A stretch of DNA of 64,000 nt from Desulfuromonas sp. DDH964 (GTDB lineage: Bacteria > Desulfobacterota > Desulfuromonadia > Desulfuromonadales > DDH964): positions 620,001 through 684,000 of the forward strand of contig NZ_CP015080.1 of assembly GCF_001611275.1 (NCBI RefSeq), given 5' to 3'. This document shows positions 7,876 through 17,040 of the stretch, in pieces. Both the position numbers and the translations under genes were made by a program. A model generated the notes under the pieces. It had not been told where the DNA came from. It was given only the letters and a program-made list of their open reading frames with translations, and searched no databases. Within the stretch, counting starts at the first letter, position 1. Each line of letters begins with the position of its first letter.

Positions 7876-9682
7876 CATGCGCTCGCGCAAACTGCTCTGG
7901 CAGCTCTATCCTGCCTACCTGGTACTGATCGTCGTCGCCCTCGGGGCGCTCAGCTGGTTCTATTCCCGCGCCCTGCATGACTTCTACTATCGCCAGGCCG
8001 AGAACAGCCTGCAGGCCCGCGCCATCCTGCTGCAGGAGCAGGTGCGGGGTGGGCTCACCGCGGCGGAGGGGCCCCGACTCGAACGGCTTTGCCGAGAACT
8101 CGGCGTGCGCACCGCGACCCGCTTTACCATCATTCTGCCGGACGGTACCGTCCTTGGAGATTCGCAGGAAGAGCCGCAAAAAATGGAGAACCATGCCGGG
8201 CGTCCCGAGGTGCAGGTCGCTCTCAGCGCCGGCCGCGTCGGCACCTCCATTCGCTACAGCCGCACCCTCTCCCGCGACATGATGTACGTGGCGGTGCCGG
8301 TGCTGGAGCAGGGCCAGGTGACCGGTGCGGTGCGGGCGGCGATGGCGGTCGATGCCATCAGTGCTCCCCTGCGCGGCCTCTACCTGCGCGTCGCCCTGGC
8401 CGGGCTTGCGGTGGCTCTGATGACGGCCCTGATCAGCCTCTGGCTATCGCGGCGGATCAGCCGGCCGCTGGAGGAGATGACCCGCGGTGCGGCGCGTTTT
8501 GCCAATGGCGAACTCGGCGAGCGCCTCGCTCTAAGCGGCTCGGCAGAGATCGATGCTCTCGCCACGGCCATGAACCAGATGGCGGTGCAGCTTGGCGATC
8601 GCATCAGCACCGTCGTCAACCAGCGCAACGAGCAGGAGGCGATGCTCGCCAGCATGGTCGAGGGGATGCTCGCCGTCGACACCGAGGAGCGCATCCTGCG
8701 TATCAACCGCGCCGCCGAAACCCTGCTCGGTATTCGCTCCGGCCAGGTCCTCGGCCGCCGCCTGCAGGAGGTGGTGCGCAAGGCTGACCTGCAGCGCTTC
8801 GTGGCGCGGACCCTGGCGAGCCGGGAACCGGTGGAAGCCGATCTGACCCTGCATGACCAGCAGGAGCGCTTTCTGCAGGCCCACGGCACCCTGTTGCGCG
8901 GTGCCGCCGGCGAAATTCTCGGCGCCCTGATCGTCGTCAACGACATCACCCGGCTGCGGCGCCTGGAGACCCTGCGCCGCGACTTCGTTGCCAACGTCTC
9001 CCACGAACTGAAGACCCCGATCACCGCCATCAAGGGGTGTGTCGAGACCCTCCTCGACGGCGCCGCCAATGATCCCGCGGCCGGGCGGCGTTTTCTCGAC
9101 ATCATCGCCCGCCAGGGGGAGCGGCTGAATGCGATCATCGACGACCTGCTGACCCTCTCCCGCATCGAGCAGGACGCCGAGAAACACGATATCCCGCTGC
9201 AGACGGGGCCGGTGCGGGAGGTGGTGCAGGCCGCGATCCAGTCCTGTTCGGTGACCGCGGCCGCGCGCTCGGTCACCCTCGAGATCGATTGCCCGGAAGC
9301 CTTTCCGGCCGCGATCAGCCCGCCGCTGCTGGAACAGGCCCTGGTCAACCTGATCGACAATGCCATCAAGTACAGCGACGAGGGGGCGGCGGTCGGGGTC
9401 AGTGTCCGCTGCGCCGGGGGCGATCTGGCGATCGCGGTGCGCGACCGGGGTTGCGGCATCCCGCGCGAACACCTGTCGCGGCTCTTCGAGCGCTTCTACC
9501 GGGTCGACAAGGCGCGCAGCCGCAAGGTGGGAGGGACCGGGCTCGGACTGGCGATCGTCAAGCACATCGTTCAGGCCCATCGGGGCCGGGTGGTGGTGAC
9601 AAGTACGCCCGGGGAAGGGAGCGTCTTTACCATCATTCTCCCGGCCCGGTCGGTGTCTGCCCCCCTACCGGAACCCTGCTAA
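7868..9682 (+). CDS. phoR: Phosphate regulon sensor histidine kinase PhoR
   Basis: A 604-aa membrane kinase. It has a first transmembrane helix (about residues 13-33), an extracytoplasmic region of roughly 130 residues (larger than in E. coli PhoR), a second helix (about 172-195, LYLRVALAGLAVALMTALISLWLS), HAMP, a PAS domain (about 250-350), HisKA with NVSHELKTPITAIKG (His379), and HATPase_c with NLIDNAIKYS, RDRGCGIP and GTGLGLAIVKHIV. The ATG at 7868 overlaps the phoB stop; a second ATG at 7877 is possible. It is predicted to phosphorylate PhoB at low phosphate and to receive the Pst/PhoU signal encoded downstream. Confidence 0.93.
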   Translation: MNSMRSRKLLWQLYPAYLVLIVVALGALSWFYSRALHDFYYRQAENSLQARAILLQEQVRGGLTAAEGPRLERLCRELGVRTATRFTIILPDGTVLGDSQEEPQKMENHAGRPEVQVALSAGRVGTSIRYSRTLSRDMMYVAVPVLEQGQVTGAVRAAMAVDAISAPLRGLYLRVALAGLAVALMTALISLWLSRRISRPLEEMTRGAARFANGELGERLALSGSAEIDALATAMNQMAVQLGDRISTVVNQRNEQEAMLASMVEGMLAVDTEERILRINRAAETLLGIRSGQVLGRRLQEVVRKADLQRFVARTLASREPVEADLTLHDQQERFLQAHGTLLRGAAGEILGALIVVNDITRLRRLETLRRDFVANVSHELKTPITAIKGCVETLLDGAANDPAAGRRFLDIIARQGERLNAIIDDLLTLSRIEQDAEKHDIPLQTGPVREVVQAAIQSCSVTAAARSVTLEIDCPEAFPAAISPPLLEQALVNLIDNAIKYSDEGAAVGVSVRCAGGDLAIAVRDRGCGIPREHLSRLFERFYRVDKARSRKVGGTGLGLAIVKHIVQAHRGRVVVTSTPGEGSVFTIILPARSVSAPLPEPC

Positions 9683-9711
9683 CCAAAAACTAACAATGGC
9701 CTGTTACAAGG
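9679..9711 (+). promoter_or_regulatory. Pho box cluster 1 (upstream of pstS)
   Basis: Three units in exact 11-bp register: CTAACCAAAAA, CTAACAATGGC and CTGTTACAAGG. The block begins inside the phoR stop codon and lies about 130 bases before pstS. It matches the 11-bp direct repeat architecture of PhoB sites. Confidence 0.6.
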
Positions 9712-9756
9712 TGCAAATCGGCAGTTCAGGAGATTTTGCACGCTTCTCACGAGGCA

Positions 9757-9787
9757 CTAACCGAACGCTAACATCTCCGGGGATAAT
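9757..9787 (+). promoter_or_regulatory. Pho box 2 and -10 element of the pstS promoter
   Basis: CTAACCGAACG then CTAACATCTCC, repeated at exactly 11 bp (9757 and 9768), followed by GATAAT at 9782-9787 as a -10. No good -35 hexamer is present, as expected for a PhoB-activated promoter where the Pho box replaces it. The leader to the pstS start is about 50 bases. Confidence 0.65.
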
Positions 9788-9843
9788 AGGCAGCGAAACC
9801 AAACGGTCAAATCATTCAATCCCCAACAAGGAGACCAGGCAAA

Positions 9844-10908
9844 ATGAAGACGAGCTTTTCGATTCTCAAATCCCTGCTGCTGATGGTTGCAGTGTCCGGG
9901 CTGCTGCTGACCCTTCCCGTGGCCAAGGTGCAGGCGGCCACCACCATCAACGGCGCCGGCGCCACCTTCCCCTTCCCGGTCTACGGACAGTGGGCCTACC
10001 AGTACGAGAAGGAGACCGGCGTCCGGCTCAATTACCAGTCGATCGGTTCCGGTGGCGGTATCAAGCAGATCAAGGCCAAAACCGTCGATTTCGGCGCCTC
10101 CGACGCCCCTCTGAAACCGGCCGAACTGAACGAAGCCGGCCTGATCCAGTTCCCGATGATCATGGGCGGCGTGGTGCCGGTGGTCAATATTGACGGCATC
10201 GCCCCGGGGCAACTGCGCCTCTCCGATGCGGTCCTCGCCGACATCTTCCTCGGCAAGATCACCAAGTGGAATGACGCGAAAATCGCCACCGACAACCCGG
10301 GCCTCAAGCTGCCGGCCCAGGACATCACCGTGGTGCATCGTGCCGACGGTTCCGGAACCACCTGGATCTTCACCAACTACCTGACCAAGGTCTCCAAGGA
10401 ATGGGCGGAGAAGGTTGGCAACAACAAGGCCGTCGAGTGGCCGGCCGGGGTTGGTGGCAAGGGGAACGAGGGGGTCGCCGCCTACGTGCAGCGCATCAAC
10501 GGCGCCATCGGTTACGTCGAATATGCCTACGCCCTGCAGAACAAGATGAGCCATGCCCTGCTCAAGAACCAGGCCGGCAACTTCGTCGCCCCGACCGCTG
10601 AAGCTTTCCAGGCGGCGGCGGCCAATGCCGACTGGGCCCACGCCGAAGGCTACTACATGGTCCTGACCGATCAGCCTGGCAAGGAGAGCTGGCCGATCAC
10701 CGGCGCCTCCTTCATCCTGGTCTACAAGGATCAGGCTAATGCCGAAACAGCCAAAACGGTCCTTGATTTCTTCGCCTGGTGCTACAAAAATGGCGCCGAA
10801 ACGGCCCTCAAGCTCGACTATGTGCCGATGCCGGAAAAGGTCGTCGACATGGTCGAGGCGACCTGGGCCAAGGAAATCCGCGCCCATGGCAAGCCGGTCT
10901 GGAAATAA
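9844..10908 (+). CDS. pstS: Periplasmic phosphate-binding protein PstS
   Basis: A 354-aa protein with a signal peptide (MKTSFSILKSLLLMVAVSG..., likely cleaved after VQA). The mature protein opens TTINGAGATFPFPVYGQWAYQY and contains SIGSGGGIKQI, FGASDAPL and the phosphate-contacting RADGSGTTWIFTNYL, all PstS hallmarks. It delivers phosphate to the PstCAB importer. AAGGAGACCAGGC precedes the ATG. No lipobox cysteine is present, so the protein should be soluble in the periplasm. Separated from pstC by 147 bases containing a hairpin. Confidence 0.97.
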   Translation: MKTSFSILKSLLLMVAVSGLLLTLPVAKVQAATTINGAGATFPFPVYGQWAYQYEKETGVRLNYQSIGSGGGIKQIKAKTVDFGASDAPLKPAELNEAGLIQFPMIMGGVVPVVNIDGIAPGQLRLSDAVLADIFLGKITKWNDAKIATDNPGLKLPAQDITVVHRADGSGTTWIFTNYLTKVSKEWAEKVGNNKAVEWPAGVGGKGNEGVAAYVQRINGAIGYVEYAYALQNKMSHALLKNQAGNFVAPTAEAFQAAAANADWAHAEGYYMVLTDQPGKESWPITGASFILVYKDQANAETAKTVLDFFAWCYKNGAETALKLDYVPMPEKVVDMVEATWAKEIRAHGKPVWK

Positions 10909-10965
10909 CCCTCGCCCCCGGAATGCAGAACCGGGGTATTGACAAGCTGAGCAAAGCTGCGAGTC

Positions 10966-10997
10966 GCGTGAAGTGGGGACGATTCCCCGCTTCACGC
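10966..10997 (+). other. Intercistronic hairpin between pstS and pstC
   Basis: A 14-bp stem (GCGTGAAGTGGGGA against TCCCCGCTTCACGC, one G-U pair) with a four-base loop and no following T run. It probably protects the pstS transcript from 3' decay or lowers readthrough, giving more binding protein than permease. The role is inferred from position. Confidence 0.5.
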
Positions 10998-11055
10998 CGG
11001 CTCGTTGGTGCTTGGCCTCTCTCCCGTTCCTCGCGACGGATCTGAGAAAGCGAAT

Positions 11056-11982
11056 ATGGAGCTGCAAAAGCAACGGAACTTTGACCCCGCATTCCGTGGC
11101 CTGGCCACAGCCTGCGGCATTTTGGTTGTGGCGCTGGTCGGTGGCATTTTCTGGGAACTCTATCGCGGGTCGGCGCTCTCGCTGGAGAAGTTCGGACTCG
11201 GTTTTCTCTTCTCCCAGTCGTGGAACCCGGTCACCGAACAGTTCGGTGCGGCGAGCAGTATCTTCGGTACCCTGGTCTCGACCGCCATCGCCATGGTCCT
11301 TGCCGTCCCCTTGAGCCTGATCATCGCCCTCTTCCTGGTCGAGCTGGCGCCACCGCGGGTCAGTCGCGTGGTTGGTGCGGCGATCGAACTGCTGGCGGCG
11401 ATCCCGAGCATCATCTACGGCATGTGGGGGCTCTTTGTCTTTGCCCCCTTCATGGCCGACTACGTGCAGCCCTTCCTCGCCAGGGTCGGTGGCGACCTCC
11501 CCTTTTTCAAGGGACCGCCGATGGGGATCGGCATGCTCACCGCCGGCATCATCCTGGCGCTGATGATCCTTCCCTTCATCACCTCGGTGACCCGCGACAT
11601 CTTCCTGATGGTGCCGGCAGTGGTTAAGGAGTCGGCTTACGGCATGGGGTCGACGACCTGGGAAGTGAGCCGCAAGGTGACGATCCCCTACGGCATCCAG
11701 GGGATCGTCGGCGCCTGTTTCCTCGGCCTCGGCCGCGCCATCGGCGAGACGATGGCGGTCACCTTCGTCATCGGCAACCGCCACGAGATCTCCGCTTCCC
11801 TTTTCGCTGCCGCCAACAGCATCGCCTCGACTCTCGCCAACGAGTTCACCGAGGCCTCCGAGGAGATCTACCTCAGTTCGCTGGTGGAACTCGGGCTGGT
11901 CCTCTTCGCGGTCACCTTCCTGCTGCAACTGGTGGCCCAGATCTGGCTGAAGCGGACCAAGCGCAAGATGGGGGTGGCGTGA
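11056..11982 (+). CDS. pstC: Phosphate ABC transporter permease PstC
   Basis: A 308-aa inner-membrane permease with about six transmembrane helices. It shows the permease loop motif of binding-protein-dependent transporters (VKESAYGMGSTTWEVSRKVTIPYGIQGI...GLGRAIGETMAV) and the PstC-typical AAIPSIIYGMWGLFVFAPF. It forms the channel with PstA. The ATG at 11056 is chosen because the TM-proximal sequence MELQKQRNFDPAFRG starts there; the ribosome binding site (GAGAAAG) is modest. The stop overlaps the pstA start by one base. Confidence 0.95.
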   Translation: MELQKQRNFDPAFRGLATACGILVVALVGGIFWELYRGSALSLEKFGLGFLFSQSWNPVTEQFGAASSIFGTLVSTAIAMVLAVPLSLIIALFLVELAPPRVSRVVGAAIELLAAIPSIIYGMWGLFVFAPFMADYVQPFLARVGGDLPFFKGPPMGIGMLTAGIILALMILPFITSVTRDIFLMVPAVVKESAYGMGSTTWEVSRKVTIPYGIQGIVGACFLGLGRAIGETMAVTFVIGNRHEISASLFAAANSIASTLANEFTEASEEIYLSSLVELGLVLFAVTFLLQLVAQIWLKRTKRKMGVA

Positions 11983-12833
11983 TGCGGGAGCGGTCGATGG
12001 CAGCGCGGCGCTTTACCGACCTGTTGTTCCGGGCTCTGGCGAGCCTGGCGGCCCTGATCGGCATCGCCTTTCTGGTCTGGATCCTCTATGTCGTCCTCGC
12101 CCGCGGGCTTGGCGCCATCAACTGGGATTTCTTCACCGAGCGGCCGGCGCCGCCGGGCATGGCCGGGGGGGGCGTCGGCAGCGCCATTCTCGGTACCCTG
12201 CTGATGACCGGCCTGGCCATGGTGATCGGCGTTCCGACCGGCCTGCTCGCCGGGGTCTACCTCGCCGAGTTCGGCCAGCACAACAAGTTCGGCGAGTGGG
12301 TCCGTTTCACCTGCAACATGCTGATGGGAACGCCTTCGATCATTATCGGCGTCTTTGTCTACATCATCCTGGTAATGCCGATGAAGAACTTCTCCGGCTA
12401 CGCCGGGGCGGTGGCGATGGCGGTGATCATGCTGCCGGTGGTCACCCGCACCACCGAGGATATGCTGACGCTGGTGCCGAGCGCGCTGCGCGAATCGGCG
12501 CTCGCCCTCGGTGCGCCGCGCTGGAAGGTGACCCTCGGCGTCGTCTTCCGCGCCGCCCGCAACGGCCTGATCACCGGCATCCTGCTGGCGGTCGCCCGGG
12601 TCAGTGGTGAGACCGCGCCCCTCCTTTTCACCGCCCTGAACAGCCCCTACTGGCCCGAATCTCTCAACGAGCCGATCAGCAACCTGACCGTCACCATCTT
12701 CAACTACGCCATGTCTCCCTATCCCGACTGGCAGGCGATGGCCTGGGGCGCCTCCTTTCTGATTACCGCCGGGGTCCTCGGCGCGACCCTCTTTACCCGT
12801 ACTCTCCTCTGGCTCAGGAGCCACAAGTCATGA
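11982..12833 (+). CDS. pstA: Phosphate ABC transporter permease PstA
   Basis: A 283-aa permease with six predicted helices. Signature stretches are [28 protein letters not shown] and the cytoplasmic loop [31 protein letters not shown] followed by [14 protein letters not shown]. It pairs with PstC. Starts at 11982 (ATG, sharing a base with the pstC TGA); a GTG three bases earlier and an ATG at 11997 are alternatives. It overlaps pstB by four bases, indicating translational coupling. Confidence 0.95.
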   Translation: MRERSMAARRFTDLLFRALASLAALIGIAFLVWILYVVLARGLGAINWDFFTERPAPPGMAGGGVGSAILGTLLMTGLAMVIGVPTGLLAGVYLAEFGQHNKFGEWVRFTCNMLMGTPSIIIGVFVYIILVMPMKNFSGYAGAVAMAVIMLPVVTRTTEDMLTLVPSALRESALALGAPRWKVTLGVVFRAARNGLITGILLAVARVSGETAPLLFTALNSPYWPESLNEPISNLTVTIFNYAMSPYPDWQAMAWGASFLITAGVLGATLFTRTLLWLRSHKS

Positions 12834-13699
12834 CCAATGTATCCTCCCTGCAGGCAACCAGCGCACCCGCCGAATCTTTCGCGGCGGAAGCCCCTCCGTT
12901 GGCGAGTGCCAGGTCGGCTGAGCGCCCCTCGCTGGTTGGCAATACGCCGGTGAAGATATCGACGCGCAATCTCAACTTCTACTACGGCGAGCACCAGGCG
13001 CTGATCAACAACAATCTCGATATCGCCAGCAACAAGGTGACGGCGATCATCGGTCCTTCCGGTTGCGGCAAGTCGACTCATCTGCGCACCTACAACCGGA
13101 TCTTCGAGCTCTACCGCAACCAGCGGGTCTCCGGCGAAATCCTTCTCGATGGCGACAACCTGCTCGATCCAGCCCGCGACGTGCTCGAACTGCGGCGCCG
13201 GGTCGGGATGATCTTTCAGAAACCGACCCCCTTTTCGATGAGCGTCTTCGACAATGTCGCCTACGGCTTGCGCCTCCACTACAAAATGAGCCGCAGTGAA
13301 CAGCAGGAGCGGGTCGAGAAAGCGCTACGCCAGGCGGCGCTTTGGGACGAGGTCAAGGACAAGCTCGACAAGCCGGGGATGGCCCTCTCCGGCGGCCAGC
13401 AGCAGCGCCTGTGTATCGCCCGGGCGGTTGCCGTCGAGCCGGAGGTGGTGTTGATGGATGAGCCGACTTCCGCCATCGACCCGGTGGCGACCTCCAAGAT
13501 CGAGGAGCTGATCACCGCCCTCAAGGAGAACTACACCATCGTCATTGTCACCCACAACATGCAGCAGGCGGCGCGCATCTCCGACTATACCGCCTTCTTC
13601 TATCAGGGGCTGATCATCGAATTCGGCGCCACCAAGAAGATCTTCACCAAACCGGTGAAGAAACAGACCGAGGATTACATCACCGGACGCTTCGGCTGA
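12830..13699 (+). CDS. pstB: Phosphate ABC transporter ATP-binding protein PstB
   Basis: A 289-aa ATPase that powers PstCA. It has Walker [11 protein letters not shown] loop [11 protein letters not shown], signature [14 protein letters not shown], Walker [13 protein letters not shown] and the H-loop histidine in [10 protein letters not shown]. The core begins around residue 42 ([13 protein letters not shown]). The preceding 40 residues, rich in Ala, Ser, Pro and Glu, are an extension compared with the usual 250-260 aa family length. A later start is possible, but the ATGA overlap with pstA favours 12830. Confidence 0.95.
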   Translation: MTNVSSLQATSAPAESFAAEAPPLASARSAERPSLVGNTPVKISTRNLNFYYGEHQALINNNLDIASNKVTAIIGPSGCGKSTHLRTYNRIFELYRNQRVSGEILLDGDNLLDPARDVLELRRRVGMIFQKPTPFSMSVFDNVAYGLRLHYKMSRSEQQERVEKALRQAALWDEVKDKLDKPGMALSGGQQQRLCIARAVAVEPEVVLMDEPTSAIDPVATSKIEELITALKENYTIVIVTHNMQQAARISDYTAFFYQGLIIEFGATKKIFTKPVKKQTEDYITGRFG

Positions 13700-13759
13700 C
13701 CCGGGGACTTCGGCAAAAGCAGTCGGGCAACCATTCCGTTCCGGAAAGGACGTGGCATC

Positions 13760-14413
13760 ATGACCATGCATATGCAGCGCGAACTGGAAAAGCTCAAGAA
13801 GATGATCCTCGCTCTCTCGGCCGTGGTCGAGGAAGCGGTGCAGCAGGCGGTGCTGTCGCTGGTGAAGCGGGATGTGGCGCTGGCCGAAAAGGTGGTCGCC
13901 GGCGATGAGCAGGTCGACCGCATGGAGGTCGACCTCGAAGAGGAGTGCCTGAAGATTCTTGCCCTGCACCAGCCGGTCGCCGCTGACCTGCGCTTCATTG
14001 TCTCGGTACTGAAGATCAACAACGACCTCGAACGGATCGCCGACCTGGCAACCAACGTGGCGGAACGGACCGTCGGACTCGCCAGCGTCGCCCACTGTGA
14101 ATTTCCTTTCGACCTCGAAGAGATGGCGACCAAGGTCGAGACCATGCTGGAGAAAGCCCTTGACGCGCTGGTCAATCTCGACCTGCGGCTGGCGACCGAG
14201 GTCACTACCCTTGATGACGAGGTCGACTCCATTCACAAGCAGAACTACACCCTGGTGAAGAACCAGATCCGGCGCTTCCCGGAGCGCCTCGACGCCCTGG
14301 TGCAATACCTCTCGATCTCCCGGCACCTGGAGCGGATTGCCGACCTGGCGACCAATATTGCCGAAGATGTGACCTACATGATCGAGGGGGAGATCGTGCG
14401 CCACGGGCTGTAA
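13760..14413 (+). CDS. phoU: Phosphate signalling regulator PhoU
   Basis: A 217-aa all-helical protein with the duplicated PhoU domain. Each half has the metal-binding pattern: LKINNDLERIADLATNVAERT near residue 80 and LSISRHLERIADLATNIAEDV near residue 190. It links Pst transport activity to PhoR, holding PhoB inactive when phosphate is plentiful. GGAAAGGACG precedes the ATG. It is the last gene of the Pho cluster, 60 bases after pstB, with a terminator behind it. Confidence 0.96.
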   Translation: MTMHMQRELEKLKKMILALSAVVEEAVQQAVLSLVKRDVALAEKVVAGDEQVDRMEVDLEEECLKILALHQPVAADLRFIVSVLKINNDLERIADLATNVAERTVGLASVAHCEFPFDLEEMATKVETMLEKALDALVNLDLRLATEVTTLDDEVDSIHKQNYTLVKNQIRRFPERLDALVQYLSISRHLERIADLATNIAEDVTYMIEGEIVRHGL

Positions 14414-14438
14414 ACGAAGCGTGCGGTTTCGATAAGCG

Positions 14439-14473
14439 GGAGACGGGCGTCGCGCGACGCCCGTCTCCTTTTT
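14439..14473 (+). terminator. Intrinsic terminator of the pst-phoU operon
   Basis: A GC-rich stem (GGAGACGGGCGTCG paired with CGACGCCCGTCTCC) followed directly by TTTTT, 25 bases after the phoU stop. Confidence 0.9.
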
Positions 14474-14542
14474 GTCGGAAAACGGTATTTTTTGGGCTAT
14501 ACAGGAGGGCGATTCGGCTGTAAAATGTGCAACATTTAATTT

Positions 14543-15601
14543 CCTGATTAGGTCTGATTCTCAGCTATGACACATTCTGTCGCACAGGGAGCATAGAGTT
14601 TGGCCATGGAACTCATGAATAACAAGGAGGTTAGCATCCATGGCCATCAATCGTATCCAGTTCCAACCGGGGCTGAGCTTGGCTGATTTTCTCAAAGACT
14701 ATGGTACGGAGGCCCAATGCGAGGCGATCCTTGAGCACTCGCGCTGGCCCCAAGGATTTGTCTGTCCAGCATGCGGTGCAAGCCGCGCGGTCCAGTTTCG
14801 GCGAGGACGGTCGAACATCTTCCAGTGCTGTCGCTGCCGCAAACAGATCTCGCTGATCTCCGGAACGATTTTCCATGGGAGCAATCTGCCGCTGACCCAG
14901 TGGTTTCTGGCCCTCTACTTCATGACACAAGGCAAGTCCGGCCTGTCGATGCTGGAGTTGAGACGAATGCTGGGTTTGAGCTACAAAGCGGCTTGGCGGC
15001 TCAAGCACAAGCTCATGCAGGCGATGTTCGAGCGCGAAGAGACAACGGTTCTGGCCCAGCGGGTCGAGATCGACGACGCCTACTTGGGCGGGGAACGCTC
15101 CGGCGGTAAGGTTGGTCGCGGTTCGGAGAACAAAGTTCCCTTCATTGCGGCAGTGGAGACCAGTCACGAGGGCCATCCGCTGCGAGCTGTTTTTAGCCGG
15201 GTGACGACCTTCAGCAGCCATGACGTTGATCAATGGGCCAAGAATCACTTGGCACCGACGGCGCTGGTCGTTTCTGATGGCCTGAATTGCTTCCGCGCCG
15301 TCACCAAGACTGGGTGCTACCATCAGCGAGAGGTGGTTGGTGATCAACGCAGAAGTACCGACATGGGCTGCTTCCACTGGATCAACACCATCCTGGGCAA
15401 TCTTAAGACGGCCATGGCCGGAACGTATCATGCGTTTGACTTCGACAAATATGCGCATCGCTATCTGGCCGAGTTTCAGTACCGGTTCAACCGGCGGTTC
15501 GATCTGCGCAGCATGCTGCCAAGACTGCTGTTCGCCTGTGTCTCAATCGGCAAGCGGCCCGAGGCCTGGCTTCGCCGAGCTGAGAATTGGACCTAATCAG
15601 G
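14543..15601 (+). mobile_element. IS1595-family insertion sequence, copy 1 (complete)
   Basis: A 1059-bp element bounded by 24-bp imperfect terminal inverted repeats; both ends begin CCTGATTAGG and finish ATTCTCAGCT, with two mismatches. It is flanked by a perfect 8-bp target duplication TTTAATTT at 14535-14542 and 15602-15609, the duplication size expected for IS1595. It carries one transposase gene. The intact ends, duplication and open frame imply a functional or recently inserted copy. It sits between the pst-phoU terminator and the YeeE-type gene, 41 bases before the latter's start. A second copy is at 42167-43225. Confidence 0.95.
14640..15596 (+). CDS. IS1595-family transposase (copy 1)
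   Basis: A 318-aa transposase. The N-terminal zinc ribbon has CPACGASRAVQFRR...CCRCRKQISLISGTIF. The catalytic region has EIDDAYLGGERSGGKVGRGSENK (first Asp), VVSDGLNCFRAV (second Asp) and HWINTILGNLKTAMAGTYHAF, which places the element in the ISXO2/IS1595 clan, apparently of the type where the third position is Asn followed by Lys. AAGGAGG eight bases before the ATG is a strong ribosome binding site. It is intact and differs from copy 2 at scattered codons, all in the first 70% of the element. Confidence 0.95.
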   Translation: MAINRIQFQPGLSLADFLKDYGTEAQCEAILEHSRWPQGFVCPACGASRAVQFRRGRSNIFQCCRCRKQISLISGTIFHGSNLPLTQWFLALYFMTQGKSGLSMLELRRMLGLSYKAAWRLKHKLMQAMFEREETTVLAQRVEIDDAYLGGERSGGKVGRGSENKVPFIAAVETSHEGHPLRAVFSRVTTFSSHDVDQWAKNHLAPTALVVSDGLNCFRAVTKTGCYHQREVVGDQRRSTDMGCFHWINTILGNLKTAMAGTYHAFDFDKYAHRYLAEFQYRFNRRFDLRSMLPRLLFACVSIGKRPEAWLRRAENWT

Positions 15602-15642
15602 TTTAATTTTATGGCGGGTGCCGGGGGGGGCGGGAGTGGCGC

Positions 15643-16758
15643 ATGAGCAATCACCTATACCTCTGGCCGGCCCTGATCTCCTTCCTGCTCGGGTTGGCGG
15701 CCGGATCTCTCCTGTTCCGCTCTGACTTCTGCTTCGCCGGAATGTTCCGCGACTTTTTCCTCTTCCGCCAAACCTTCATGCTGCGCGCTTTGTTGCTGCT
15801 GGTCACGGCAAGCATGGTCCTTTTCGAAGTCCTGCGCCTATTGGGCTTCCTTTCGACTTATCCCTTTCCCGGTCTCGGCCCACCCGCGCTGACCACTATC
15901 GCCGGTGGTCTCCTCTTCGGTATCGGCATGGTCCTCGCTGGTGGCTGTGTCGTTGGTACTCTGTACAAGATGGGGCGGGGGCTGCACAGCTCCTGGATCG
16001 CCTTCGCCGGCCTGTTGCTCGGCAGCACCCTCTACGCCGAGATCCATCCGGCCTGGGCCGCTCTGGCGGCGACGACGCGCCTCACCTCGGCGATCACCCT
16101 GAGCCAGCTGCTGGGGGTGGCGCCGACGCCGCTGCTGGCCACGGTGGCGGCGCTCGCGGGATGGTGGCTCTGGCGTCGGTGGAGGGAGGGCGGCCTGCTG
16201 CGCGCGTCGGCCGCCGTCGGCGACCTGCAGCCCTGCACCGCGGCCCTGTGGCTGGCCCTGATCGGTGCCGCTTCCTGGCTGCTGCTCGGCATGCCCCTAG
16301 GGATTACGACCATCTATGCCAAGAGCGGAGCCTGGGTAGAGAGCCTGCTCTGGCCGCAACATCTGGCGTCACTTGCCTACTTCCAGGGCCAGCCTCTGGT
16401 TTTTCAACCCCCTCTTGCCGGGGCCCCGCTCGCAAGTGGTGCCGGCCCCCAGTTCGACATGCTGGCAGCGATGCAGTTGCCGCTGGTGGTCGGCATCGTT
16501 ATCGGTTCGTTCTGGTCAGCCTGGTACTGGAATGATCTGGCCAAGGGGGGACATCTGCCATGGCGGCAGGTTGTTTCGGCGTTGTGCGGGGGCATCCTGA
16601 TGGGACTTGCGGCACGGCTGGCGCCCGCCTGCAATGTCTGGCACCTGCTCGGCGGGCTGCCTGTCCTGGCGCTGCAGAGTCTTCTCTTTCTCGGTGGCCT
16701 CGTCCCCGGGGCCTGGGTCGGCAGTCGGCTGTTAACGGCGCTGGTTCTGAAACCCTAG
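15643..16758 (+). CDS. YeeE/YedE-family sulfur (thiosulfate-type) transporter
   Basis: A 371-aa membrane protein with about nine to ten transmembrane helices. Three conserved cysteine motifs of the family are present: RSDFCFAGMFRD (Cys30), AGGCVVGTLYKMGRG (Cys102) and APACNVWHLLGGLP near residue 330. In the thiosulfate importer TsuA, cysteines in equivalent motifs relay the substrate through the pore. The product should import thiosulfate or a related sulfur species. A GGGAG element precedes the ATG. It is followed 18 bases later by a TusA-like gene, the usual partner. The native promoter region was interrupted by IS copy 1. Confidence 0.85.
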   Translation: MSNHLYLWPALISFLLGLAAGSLLFRSDFCFAGMFRDFFLFRQTFMLRALLLLVTASMVLFEVLRLLGFLSTYPFPGLGPPALTTIAGGLLFGIGMVLAGGCVVGTLYKMGRGLHSSWIAFAGLLLGSTLYAEIHPAWAALAATTRLTSAITLSQLLGVAPTPLLATVAALAGWWLWRRWREGGLLRASAAVGDLQPCTAALWLALIGAASWLLLGMPLGITTIYAKSGAWVESLLWPQHLASLAYFQGQPLVFQPPLAGAPLASGAGPQFDMLAAMQLPLVVGIVIGSFWSAWYWNDLAKGGHLPWRQVVSALCGGILMGLAARLAPACNVWHLLGGLPVLALQSLLFLGGLVPGAWVGSRLLTALVLKP

Positions 16759-16776
16759 ATTCCTGTGGAGATTCAC

Positions 16777-17040
16777 ATGACCATGACAGTCCCGGAAGAG
16801 TTGGAGTTTGACCTGCGCGGCCAGATCTGTCCGTCAACCCTGCTGACGGCACTGCGCGAGGTCAACCGCCACAAAGAAGGGTTGCGCTCGGGAGAGTTGC
16901 GGCTCCTTTTTGTTACCGACAACCGCACCGCCACCAGTACCATCCCCGACGCGGTACGGAATATGGGGTATGGGGTCCAGGTCTCTCATGCCGATGGCAC
17001 CTACCGGATTGACGTCGGTCGCAGTGGCGAAGGTCGCTGA
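16777..17040 (+). CDS. TusA/SirA-family sulfur carrier protein
   Basis: An 87-aa protein with the family signature DLRGQICPSTLLTALREV; the CP pair holds the sulfur-carrying cysteine (Cys19). Such proteins accept persulfide sulfur for thiouridylation, molybdopterin synthesis or sulfur oxidation, and commonly sit beside YeeE/YedE transporters, as here. The ATG at 16777 follows GTGGAG; an in-frame GTG at 16765 lies inside that site and is less likely. The stop overlaps the next gene by one base. Confidence 0.85.
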   Translation: MTMTVPEELEFDLRGQICPSTLLTALREVNRHKEGLRSGELRLLFVTDNRTATSTIPDAVRNMGYGVQVSHADGTYRIDVGRSGEGR

